This document shows, piece by piece, positions 35,541-44,013 of a stretch of 64,000 nt of DNA. This stretch comes from an uncultured Bacteroides sp. (GTDB taxonomy: Bacteria; Bacteroidota; Bacteroidia; Bacteroidales; Bacteroidaceae): assembly GCA_900755095.1 (NCBI GenBank), contig CAAEFE010000137.1, positions 1 to 64,000 on the forward strand, read 5' to 3'. The notes under the pieces are model-generated. The model did not search any database and was not told where the DNA came from. It saw only the letters and a list, made by a program, of their open reading frames with translations. The translations under genes were made by a program, and so were the position numbers. The number at the start of each line of letters is the position of its first letter. The stretch's first letter is position 1.

Positions 35541-36989
35541 ATGGCAGAACTAAAGTCATTGGCAAAGGACACTGCGATTTATGGTGCCAGCAGTATTATT
35601 GGTAAGTTTCTGAACTATTTTCTGGTACCGATTTATACTTTTTCACTTCCTGCTGCTTCCGGAGGATATGGAGTGATCACCAAGATGTATGCTATTGTGG
35701 CGTTATTGCTCGTAGTGCTAACCTTCGGAATGGAAACCGGCTTTTTCCGTTTTGCCAATAAAGGAGATGACGACCCGAAGAAGGTATATTCTGTTTCGTT
35801 ATTGATGGTAGGGAGCGTATCGCTCCTGTTTTTGCTGTTGTGTCTGGTCTTCCTCAATCCTATTGCAGGGCTGATGGGGTATAGTGAACATCCATGGTAT
35901 CTGGGCATGATGCTGATTGTACTGGCTATGGATGCCATTCAGGCTATTCCGTTTGCTTATCTTCGTTATAAGAAACGTCCTATTAAGTTTGCCGGACTGA
36001 AACTCTTATTTATATTAGTCAGTATCTTGCTGAATATCCTTTATTTTGTTGTCATGAAAGGCGATGACGTAGGGGTAGCCTTTCTTATTAATCTGATCTG
36101 TTCTTTTGTTGTAATGCTCGGGCTGATACCTGAATTCCGTGAATTCCGCTATTGTCCCGACCGTTTGCTGATGAAGCGGATGTTATATTATTCATTCCCT
36201 ATTTTGATATTAGGAGTGGCAGGCATTGTGAATCAGGTTGGAGACAAGATTATTTTTCCTTTTGTCTACCCCGATAAGGTGGAAGCGGATGTACAGTTGG
36301 GTATTTACAGTGCAGCTACTAAAATAGCCATGATAATGGCAATGATCACGCAGGCTTTCCGCTTCGCATACGAGCCTTTTGTCTTTGGCAAAAGTAAGGA
36401 TAAGGATAATAAACGAATCTATGCGCAGGCAATGAAGTTCTTTATCATCTTTACGCTGCTGGCATTCCTGGCAGTCATGTTTTATCTGGACATTTTACGT
36501 TATATCATAGCAGAAGACTATTGGGAGGGACTCAAGGTAGTTCCCATCGTGATGATTGCAGAGATGTTTATGGGGATTTATTTTAATCTCTCGTTTTGGT
36601 ATAAACTGACGGATGATACCAGATGGGGGGCATATTTCTCCATTATAGCCTGTCTGACTGTTGTTCTGATGAATATCTTCCTGATTCCTGTATATGGGTA
36701 TGTAGCTTGCGCATGGGCGGGTTTTACCGGATATGCCATAGCTATGTTGCTTTCTTATTTTGTCGGTCAGAAGAAATATCCTATCGCTTATGATTTGCGT
36801 GGAATAGGTTGTTATGTAGGCTTAGCTATTATTCTGTATCTGATTGGTGAATGGACGCCGATTCATAATACAGTCTTGCTTCTTGCATTCCGCACAGTCC
36901 TTCTGCTACTATTTATTGCTTATATTATCAAACGGGACCTGCCTCTGAGTCAGATTCCTGTTATTAACCGGATTATAAAAAAGAAATGA
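35541..36989 (+). CDS. Oligosaccharide flippase family protein (Wzx/MATE-like)
   Basis: A 482-residue integral membrane protein with about 12-14 hydrophobic segments. The start LAKDTAIYGASSIIGKFLNY is the typical N-terminus of polysaccharide biosynthesis export proteins (MurJ/MATE/Wzx superfamily). Such proteins flip lipid-linked sugars across the inner membrane. No glycosyltransferase genes are nearby, so the substrate cannot be guessed. Its stop overlaps the next ATG by four bases (ATGA), so the two are translationally coupled. Confidence 0.87.
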   Translation: MAELKSLAKDTAIYGASSIIGKFLNYFLVPIYTFSLPAASGGYGVITKMYAIVALLLVVLTFGMETGFFRFANKGDDDPKKVYSVSLLMVGSVSLLFLLLCLVFLNPIAGLMGYSEHPWYLGMMLIVLAMDAIQAIPFAYLRYKKRPIKFAGLKLLFILVSILLNILYFVVMKGDDVGVAFLINLICSFVVMLGLIPEFREFRYCPDRLLMKRMLYYSFPILILGVAGIVNQVGDKIIFPFVYPDKVEADVQLGIYSAATKIAMIMAMITQAFRFAYEPFVFGKSKDKDNKRIYAQAMKFFIIFTLLAFLAVMFYLDILRYIIAEDYWEGLKVVPIVMIAEMFMGIYFNLSFWYKLTDDTRWGAYFSIIACLTVVLMNIFLIPVYGYVACAWAGFTGYAIAMLLSYFVGQKKYPIAYDLRGIGCYVGLAIILYLIGEWTPIHNTVLLLAFRTVLLLLFIAYIIKRDLPLSQIPVINRIIKKK

Positions 36990-38347
36990 CTATGAAGACA
37001 GATGAACGGAATAAGTTTGCGATCAAGTCGTTCCTGGGTGAATACCTGGACTTGAAAAAGGATAAAGACAATGAAATGGAAACCGTTGACTCTATCCGAA
37101 AAGGAGTAGAATTCAAAGGAGCCAATTTGTGGATTCTTATTTTTGCCATCTTTATGGCTTCACTGGGCTTGAATGTCAACTCTACGGCAGTGATTATCGG
37201 TGCCATGTTGATTTCACCGTTGATGGGTCCTATCATGGGTGTCGGACTTTCTGTCGGTTTGAATGATTTCGAGCTGATGAAACGTTCTTTGAAGAGCTTC
37301 CTCATCACGACTGCTTTCAGTGTGACGACGGCAACCATCTTTTTCCTTTTCACTCCTATTGCCGAAGCACAATCGGAGCTGTTGGCGCGTACTTCGCCTA
37401 CGATTTATGACGTATTCATCGCACTTTTCGGTGGTTTGGCGGGAGTTGTCGCCCTATCTACCAAAGAGAAGGGAAATGTGATTCCGGGAGTTGCCATTGC
37501 TACGGCCTTGATGCCTCCGCTTTGTACGGCAGGTTACGGTCTGGCATCGGGCAATCTGGTCTATTTTCTGGGTGCTTTTTATCTTTACTTTATCAACTCT
37601 GTATTTATCAGTCTGGCTACCTTCATCGGTGTGCGGGTGATGCACTTCCAGCGTAAGGAATTTGTGGATAAGGCACGCGAGAAGATGGTGCGTAAATACA
37701 TCATTCTGATTGTTGTGCTGACAATGTGTCCGGCTGTTTATCTGACGTTTGGCATCATTAAAAGTACTTTTTATGAGACGGCAGCCAATCGGTTTATCAA
37801 TGAGCAGTTGAACTTTGAGAATACGCAGGTACTTGATAAGAAGATCAGTTATGAGCATAAAGACATCCGCGTGGTTCTGATCGGTCCCGAAGTTCCGGAT
37901 GCTTCGATATCCATTGCCCGTAGCAAACTGAAAGAATACAAGCTGGAAGAAACAAAGCTGACTGTACTGCAAGGGATGAATAATGAAGCGGTAGATGTCT
38001 CTTCCATTCGTGCCATGGTAATGGAGGACTTTTATAAAAACAGCGAACAACGCCTGCAGGAACAGCAGAAAAAGATTACCCGACTGGAAGAAAACCTCGC
38101 TCAATATAAAGAGTACGATACGATGGGACGTACTTTAGTGCCCGAATTGAAGGTGCTTTATCCTTCTATCACTTCGCTTTCTATCGCTCACTCGCTGGAA
38201 ACACGGGTAGACTCGATGAAAACGGATACAGTGACACTGGCTGTTTTGAAATTTGGCAAACATCCGTCAGTTGCCGAGAAGGAGAAAATCAGCGCATGGC
38301 TGAAAGCACGGGTGGGAGCGAAGAAGTTGAGGCTCATTACCGAATAA
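36986..38347 (+). CDS. DUF389 domain membrane protein
   Basis: A 453-residue protein whose N-terminal half is a DUF389 transmembrane domain: ANLWILIFAIFMASLGLNV, STAVIIGAMLISPLMGPIMG, LFGGLAGVVALSTKEKGNV and PGVAIATALMPPLCTAGYGL are hallmark segments. The C-terminal half is soluble, with a short coiled coil near residues 345-370 (RLQEQQKKITRLEENLAQYK). The function of the family is poorly known. The start could be 36986 (MTMKTDE) or the ATG at 36992; the first overlaps the flippase stop. Confidence 0.88.
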   Translation: MTMKTDERNKFAIKSFLGEYLDLKKDKDNEMETVDSIRKGVEFKGANLWILIFAIFMASLGLNVNSTAVIIGAMLISPLMGPIMGVGLSVGLNDFELMKRSLKSFLITTAFSVTTATIFFLFTPIAEAQSELLARTSPTIYDVFIALFGGLAGVVALSTKEKGNVIPGVAIATALMPPLCTAGYGLASGNLVYFLGAFYLYFINSVFISLATFIGVRVMHFQRKEFVDKAREKMVRKYIILIVVLTMCPAVYLTFGIIKSTFYETAANRFINEQLNFENTQVLDKKISYEHKDIRVVLIGPEVPDASISIARSKLKEYKLEETKLTVLQGMNNEAVDVSSIRAMVMEDFYKNSEQRLQEQQKKITRLEENLAQYKEYDTMGRTLVPELKVLYPSITSLSIAHSLETRVDSMKTDTVTLAVLKFGKHPSVAEKEKISAWLKARVGAKKLRLITE

Positions 38348-38393
38348 TGACCCTCGGATTGATCATAGAATATATAAATCTAAAAATAATAGC

Positions 38394-40535
38394 ATGAAAC
38401 TCAGACTAACCGCAATGATTCTCCTCTCCCTTTGCCTGTCACAGGCATTTGCTGACGAGGGAATGTGGCTATTGGGGAACCTTCGCAAGAACAAACAGGC
38501 GGAACGGGTGATGAAGGAACTCGGTTTGCAGATGCCTGTAAATAAACTGTATAATCCGAAGAAACCGGCTTTGGCAAATGCCGTTGTCAGTTTCGGTGGA
38601 TTCTGTTCGGGAGTGGTGGTTTCCGAAGATGGTCTGGTATTTACCAATCATCACTGTGGTTTCAGCAGTATCCAGCAGCATTCTTCCGTAGAACATGATT
38701 ATCTGAAGGATGGTTTTGTAGCCCGCAACCTTGGTGAAGAACTGCCGAATCCCGAATTATATGTCCGTTTCCTTCTTCGTACGGAGGATGTGACCAAGCG
38801 TGTGCTCTCGGCTGCCAAACATGCTCATACGGAAAGTGAACGTCGCGTAGTTGTCGACTCTGTCATGAATGTAATCGGCATGGAGGTATCAGAGAAGGAT
38901 TCTACGCTGACGGGAATTGTCGATGCGTATTACGCCGGAAACGAGTTCTGGCTTTCTGTCTACCGTGATTTTAATGATGTCCGGTTGGTTTTTGCTCCTC
39001 CTTCTTCAGTCGGCAAGTTCGGGTGGGACACGGACAACTGGATGTGGCCTCGCCATACAGGTGACTTCAGCGTTTTCCGTATTTATGCCAACAAACAGAA
39101 CGGACCGGCGGATTATTCACCTGAGAACGTCCCTTATCATCCGGAATACGTAGCTCCTATTTCATTGGATGGATATAAAGAAGGCTCTTTCTGTATGACT
39201 CTCGGCTATCCGGGCAGTACGGAGCGCTATCTCTCTTCGTATGGGATCGAAGAAATGATGAACGGCATTAATCAGGCAATGATCGATGTGCGCGGGGTAA
39301 AACAGGCTATTTGGAAGCGGGAAATGGATCGCCATCCGGATATCCGTATCAAGTATGCTTCTAAATACGATGAAAGTTCCAACTACTGGAAAAACAGCAT
39401 AGGAATGAATAAAGCCATCCGGCACCTGAAAGTGCTGGAAAAGAAGCGCGCAGCAGAAGCAGCCCTCCGGGACTGGATTCAGTCTCATCCGGAAGAAAGG
39501 GAGAAACTGATTCGTCTGTTCTCTTCTCTGGAACTGAATTATAATAATCGTAGGGAAACAAACCGTGCCCTTGCTTATTTCGGGGAGTCGTTCATTAATG
39601 GTCCCGAATTGGTTCAATTGGCACTCGAAATACTGAATTTCGATTTTGAGGCCGAAGAGAAGTTGGTCGTTACCCGCATGAAAAAGTTACTGGAGAAATA
39701 CGATAACCTGAATCTGTCTATTGATAAGGAAGTATTTGCGGCCATGCTCAAAGAATACCGGTCCAAAGTGGATAAGAAATACCTTCCGGCGATGTATCTG
39801 CAAATAGACACCTTGTATAACGGAAATGTCCAGACTTATGTAGACTCTTTGTATGCTACCTCTCAAATCACTTCTCCGAAGGGTCTGAAGCGCTTCCTTG
39901 AACGTGACACGACCTATAATCTCATCGAGGACCCTGCCATTTCTTTAAGCCTCGACCTGATAGTGAAATACTATGAGATGAATCAGAGCGTCTCGGAGGC
40001 TTCCGAACAAATAGAGCAGGATGAACGCCTGTTCAATGCCGCTATGCGTCGTATGTATGCCGACCGTAACTTCTATCCTGATGCTAATTCCACCATGCGC
40101 CTTAGTTTTGGTACAGTCTGCGGATATTCTCCTTTTGACGGGGCTACCTTCAGTTATTATACGACAGTAAAAGGCATTTTCGAGAAAGTAAAGGAACACG
40201 CAGGCGATATTGACTTTGCTGTTCAACCGGATCTTCTGGCTTTACTCTCTTCCGGTGATTTCGGCAGATATGCCGATGAAAAGGGAGATATGAACGTTTG
40301 TTTTATCTCGAATAATGATATTACGGGAGGAAACTCCGGCAGTGCCATGTTCAATGCGAAAGGGGAATTGCTTGGTCTTGCTTTTGACGGTAATTGGGAA
40401 GCGATGAGCAGTGATATCGTATTTGAACCGGACTTGCAGCGTTGTATCGGAGTAGACGTCCGCTATATGCTTTTCATTATGGAAAAGTATGGAAAGGCTG
40501 CCAATCTTATTGAAGAACTGAAATTAACCCGCTGA
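38394..40535 (+). CDS. S46-family serine dipeptidyl-peptidase, DPP7-like
   Basis: A periplasmic exopeptidase that releases dipeptides from the N-terminus of oligopeptides. It has a signal peptide (MILLSLCLSQAFA) then DEGMWLLGNL, the usual mature start of the family. The triad is visible as TNHHCG (His86/87), PRHTGDF (Asp near residue 222) and GGNSGSAMF (Ser648). Gly666 in AFDGNWEAMS sits at the S1-determining position. Gly there fits DPP7 (hydrophobic P1), whereas Arg fits the acidic-specific DPP11. The length of 713 residues is normal. It would process peptides delivered by the outer-membrane importers. Confidence 0.93.
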   Translation: MKLRLTAMILLSLCLSQAFADEGMWLLGNLRKNKQAERVMKELGLQMPVNKLYNPKKPALANAVVSFGGFCSGVVVSEDGLVFTNHHCGFSSIQQHSSVEHDYLKDGFVARNLGEELPNPELYVRFLLRTEDVTKRVLSAAKHAHTESERRVVVDSVMNVIGMEVSEKDSTLTGIVDAYYAGNEFWLSVYRDFNDVRLVFAPPSSVGKFGWDTDNWMWPRHTGDFSVFRIYANKQNGPADYSPENVPYHPEYVAPISLDGYKEGSFCMTLGYPGSTERYLSSYGIEEMMNGINQAMIDVRGVKQAIWKREMDRHPDIRIKYASKYDESSNYWKNSIGMNKAIRHLKVLEKKRAAEAALRDWIQSHPEEREKLIRLFSSLELNYNNRRETNRALAYFGESFINGPELVQLALEILNFDFEAEEKLVVTRMKKLLEKYDNLNLSIDKEVFAAMLKEYRSKVDKKYLPAMYLQIDTLYNGNVQTYVDSLYATSQITSPKGLKRFLERDTTYNLIEDPAISLSLDLIVKYYEMNQSVSEASEQIEQDERLFNAAMRRMYADRNFYPDANSTMRLSFGTVCGYSPFDGATFSYYTTVKGIFEKVKEHAGDIDFAVQPDLLALLSSGDFGRYADEKGDMNVCFISNNDITGGNSGSAMFNAKGELLGLAFDGNWEAMSSDIVFEPDLQRCIGVDVRYMLFIMEKYGKAANLIEELKLTR

Positions 40536-40578
40536 AACGGAAAACAATCTTATAAGAAGGCTGCTCTTATCGTTTCAG
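40532..40578. terminator. Convergent inverted repeat spanning both stop codons
   Basis: CTGAAACG (40532-40539) is complementary to CGTTTCAG (40571-40578), with an inner ATAAGA (40552-40557) / TCTTAT (40565-40570) stem. It covers the ends of the DPP7-like gene and the EamA gene, which converge here. The composite stem could terminate both; T-runs are short. Confidence 0.4.
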
Positions 40579-41433
40579 TATAATTACCATTACAGCAACG
40601 ATAATCAGTGCAATGCCTACGCCAATACTTGTGGTGAATGCTTCTCCAAAGAGGAAGATGCCTACACATACGGCAGTTACCGGTTCCATAGCTCCCAATA
40701 CAGAGGTGAGTGTGGAGCCGATGCTTTTTACTGCTCTGACCAGTGCAAGATTAGAAACGACGGTCGGGATCAATGCCAGCAAGATTAGATTTCCGGCAGT
40801 ATGCCATTCTCTGATAGGCTGAAGATGGCTGATACTGCTGGTTCCGATAAAGAGAAAGATTCCTCCGAAAAGAAAGACATAGAAAGTGAGCAGTAATCCT
40901 TTCATCCGGCCGATCTTTAACTGGCTCATTGTGACAAGGTACAGTGCATATCCCAATGCTGATAAAAGAACGATGAAAAGGCCGAAAAATGAGAAACTTC
41001 CTGTCTCTGTATTTCCACCGGATAAGAAGTAGACACCTATCACGGCAGAGGCGATGGCGGCTATCCGCCAACCGGACTTTTTTTCTTTGAAGAATAGCAT
41101 CATGACCAGGGTAGTCAGTACCGGATACATGAAGTGAATGGTGGTGGCTACACCGCTTGCCATAAACTTATATCCCCAGAACAGGAAGACGGCAGACATC
41201 AGATAAAGTATCGCAAGCAGGAGCAGGGAAGGAATGTCCCGTCTGCTGATTCGAAAGGATTGCCCGTTGATCAGTAGAATCCCGCCTAATGCCATACACG
41301 CAAACAGGAAGCGATAGAAGAGTATCGATTCGAATTGCATGCCCGCCTGCATGGCAGGAATGGTGAATAGGGGGATAAGCCCAAAAGAGGCCGACGAAAG
41401 CAGACCGTACAGGAAACCGTTGACTTTATTCAT
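40567..41433 (-). CDS. EamA/DMT-superfamily transporter
   Basis: A 288-residue inner-membrane protein with about 10 transmembrane helices and the two-fold EamA repeat (YGLLSSASFGLIPLFTIPAM in repeat one; LFIVLLSALGYALYLVTMSQ in repeat two). A typical GAMEPVTAVCVGIFLFGE motif lies near the end of the second repeat. It is probably an exporter of small metabolites; the substrate is not predictable. It is transcribed alone from a -7 box about 22 bases upstream. Confidence 0.9.
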   Translation of the reverse strand: MNKVNGFLYGLLSSASFGLIPLFTIPAMQAGMQFESILFYRFLFACMALGGILLINGQSFRISRRDIPSLLLLAILYLMSAVFLFWGYKFMASGVATTIHFMYPVLTTLVMMLFFKEKKSGWRIAAIASAVIGVYFLSGGNTETGSFSFFGLFIVLLSALGYALYLVTMSQLKIGRMKGLLLTFYVFLFGGIFLFIGTSSISHLQPIREWHTAGNLILLALIPTVVSNLALVRAVKSIGSTLTSVLGAMEPVTAVCVGIFLFGEAFTTSIGVGIALIIVAVMVIILKR

Positions 41434-41455
41434 AGTTAAGTATATATTCGGAGTG

Positions 41456-41463
41456 CAAAGATA
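41456..41463 (-). promoter_or_regulatory. -7 box upstream of the EamA transporter gene
   Basis: On the minus strand this reads TATCTTTG followed by C, an exact TAnnTTTG match 22 bases before the ATG at 41433. The rest of the 41434-41716 spacer shows nothing else that I recognise. Confidence 0.5.
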
Positions 41464-41716
41464 CTCATAATAGATAAGATGATATTATGTTTGAATTATA
41501 AAATAGAGATTACGTCCGAAACGTATGAAGCTGTCTCTGTTTTCTTGTTGAGTATATCGAATTTTTCGCTAAAACATGTGTTTAGGGTTGAAATAAACAG
41601 ATATTGCTAAATTATGAACAGATATTTTCTCTGGTAGTGTTTCTTTTTTCTGACCTTTGGTGTGTCCAGAGTACAAACCTGTAAATATTTGAATTGACAA
41701 CAAAACTATGATACAT

Positions 41717-43921
41717 ATGAAAAACAGATTAGTTGGCTTATTAGTGTTCGCGTTGGTTGCTTTTAACTTATATGCGCAGTCTGATCAAAGTAAAAAGGGA
41801 CTTCTTACTTTTACCGGTACGCGTATTATTTCCTTTGATCCAATGCGGGAAATGCCTAAGATGGCTTGGTATAGTGAAAATCAAGATATTCGGGTAGATG
41901 AAGAAGTGCTCTTTAATAATCAGTCGTCATTGTTGATTCCGTCTGTACGGGGAAAGAAAACAGAAGCTTATTTCGGCATGAATAACCGCGATATTACAGG
42001 TAAGACGATTGTGTTTAAAGGCAAATACAAATATCAGCAGGCAAATAATGCCAAAGTGAGTTTCGCAATTAAACTGGATACCCACCTTCAAAGAATAGAC
42101 GAGAAGGCTATTGGTTTGGAATGTAACGGCAGTCAGGGCTGGAAAGACTTTTGTGTGGAAATGCCGTTTACACGTTCCAAGAAATTTTTCTTTCGAATAC
42201 TCTGTGACGGGGAGGCCAGGCTTTGGGTGAACGACTGCCAGGTGCTGATAGATGGACAGTCACTTGATTTAATTAAGAATCCGGATGTTGAAGTGGACAA
42301 GGATCTGGAGTTCGCAGGAAATTCAGGAATATCGCTTGGAGACGTTGACGGGCAAACATTGGAAAATCTTGTGGTTTTGGGCAAGGTTTGGGGATTTCTT
42401 AAGTATTTTCATCCGCAGGTTGTGGTTGGAAAGTATAACTGGGATTTTGAATTGTTCAGAGTGATGCCCGGGATAGCAGCTGCGAAGAGCAAAAAGGAAA
42501 GGAACTCACTGTTAAACGAATGGATAGATAAGTACGGTAAAATCACGGAAACCGAGGAGTATGTAATCGGAGATTCGGCCCAATATCATCGTTTTGCACA
42601 GCTTGGCTGGCTGGAAGATCCGAATGTCTTCGATAAGAAACTGTCTGAAAAACTAGTGAGAATCAAGAATGCCAAACGTAATAGTGTATTGAACTACTAT
42701 CTTCCGATATTAACCGGAAAGGAGGAGGTGGAATTTGCCAGAGACAAACCTTATCCTTCAATCGATTGGGAAGATCAGGGATATCGTATTCTTACGGTTT
42801 ATAGATTGTGGAATGCCATCGAACATGGATATCCTTACGCCAACCTTACAGACCATAGATGGAGTACTCTGCTGGCGCAATATCTGCCTGAATTTATTTA
42901 TGCCTCTTCGGAAAAAGATTTGGACCATTCTATACGAAAACTGGCTGCTGAAATCAATGATTCACATGGAGGGCTTGAATTTCCGAATCATGCTCCCCGA
43001 TTGTATGGTCTTCCATTGGGATTGACTCAGACAACGGACGGTAAGCTTGTAGTAGAATCAACTGCATTAAAGCAGATTGAGCGTGGATCGGTCATACTGG
43101 CTGTAAATGATAAACCGATTGCGGAAATAATCGACAATTACCGTTCTATATTGCCTTCTTCAAATGAGCATGGTTTACTGAGGAATGTCGCATTCAGACT
43201 ATTTGTTACATCGGAGAATGAAATGAAAGTCACAGTGGAGAATCAAGGGCAGTCCTATGAATATGCGATACCCATGCAGTCTTTTGAAAGGGCATCTTTT
43301 AAAGGTCGGAAGAGTCCGTCAGATTACGGACTGGATGCCAGAAAGATTCTTTATGTAGATGCAGGTATAATAGGGCTCCCGGAACTGGATCAGATGATGA
43401 AAACAAATTTGAATGCCAAAGGAATGATATTGGATATGCGTAAGTATCCGAGATGGGACATTATGGAAGTACTTGGAAAATACCTTTATCCTCAACCAAC
43501 TACATTTATGTGGTATTCCATTAATTCGAAGAAATTTCCGGGTAACTTTGGTCTTGATATAATTGGAAAAATTGGTTTTAAAGAAAATCCTGATTATTTC
43601 AAAGGTAAGATTGCTATTCTTGTAAATGAGATGACTCAGAGTTTTGGAGAGCTAATGTCTGTCGCTTATAGAGTGGCACCAAAAAGTGCGGTTATCGGTA
43701 CGCAAACTGCCGGTGCGAACGGTCATGTCGGATATTTATATTTGCCTCGGGGAATTAAATTCACCTATACAATGGCGGGAGCATTCTATCCTGAATGGAA
43801 ATTAAATCAACGGGATGGAGTGACTATTGATATTCCGGTGGAACAGACTGTAGAAGATATAGCTGCAGGAGAAGATATGTGGATTAGAAAAGCGATTGAA
43901 TATATTGAGAGTAAACGGTAA
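41717..43921 (+). CDS. S41-family (C-terminal processing/tricorn-type) peptidase
   Basis: A 734-residue exported protein (signal peptide LVGLLVFALVAFNLYAQ). The N-terminal third is a beta-sandwich (FKGKYKYQQANNAKVSFAI, MPFTRSKKFFFRILCDGEA). A helical region follows (VWGFLKYFHPQVVVGKYNWD), then a PDZ-like part (LKQIERGSVILAVNDKPI) and the S41 catalytic domain. The likely nucleophile is Ser642 in NEMTQSFGE, and a His sits in INDSHGG. No Lys equivalent could be assigned with certainty. The ATG at 41717 starts the signal peptide; 41708 is an alternative. It appears to be monocistronic; substrates are unknown. Confidence 0.83.
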   Translation: MKNRLVGLLVFALVAFNLYAQSDQSKKGLLTFTGTRIISFDPMREMPKMAWYSENQDIRVDEEVLFNNQSSLLIPSVRGKKTEAYFGMNNRDITGKTIVFKGKYKYQQANNAKVSFAIKLDTHLQRIDEKAIGLECNGSQGWKDFCVEMPFTRSKKFFFRILCDGEARLWVNDCQVLIDGQSLDLIKNPDVEVDKDLEFAGNSGISLGDVDGQTLENLVVLGKVWGFLKYFHPQVVVGKYNWDFELFRVMPGIAAAKSKKERNSLLNEWIDKYGKITETEEYVIGDSAQYHRFAQLGWLEDPNVFDKKLSEKLVRIKNAKRNSVLNYYLPILTGKEEVEFARDKPYPSIDWEDQGYRILTVYRLWNAIEHGYPYANLTDHRWSTLLAQYLPEFIYASSEKDLDHSIRKLAAEINDSHGGLEFPNHAPRLYGLPLGLTQTTDGKLVVESTALKQIERGSVILAVNDKPIAEIIDNYRSILPSSNEHGLLRNVAFRLFVTSENEMKVTVENQGQSYEYAIPMQSFERASFKGRKSPSDYGLDARKILYVDAGIIGLPELDQMMKTNLNAKGMILDMRKYPRWDIMEVLGKYLYPQPTTFMWYSINSKKFPGNFGLDIIGKIGFKENPDYFKGKIAILVNEMTQSFGELMSVAYRVAPKSAVIGTQTAGANGHVGYLYLPRGIKFTYTMAGAFYPEWKLNQRDGVTIDIPVEQTVEDIAAGEDMWIRKAIEYIESKR

Positions 43922-43944
43922 GGTTGCACCCTGATTAAAGGGAT

Positions 43945-43992
43945 ATTCAGCCCGTCGATATAATTCGATTTGAATATATTGACGGGCTGAAT
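43945..43992. terminator. Bidirectional terminator between the S41 and GH2 genes
   Basis: ATTCAGCCCGTC (43945-43956) pairs perfectly with GACGGGCTGAAT (43981-43992), and the stem extends inward through ATATA/TATAT. It lies between converging genes and is flanked by A/T-rich sequence. Confidence 0.7.
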
Positions 43993-44013
43993 TATACTAT
44001 TAGCAAGCTGAAC

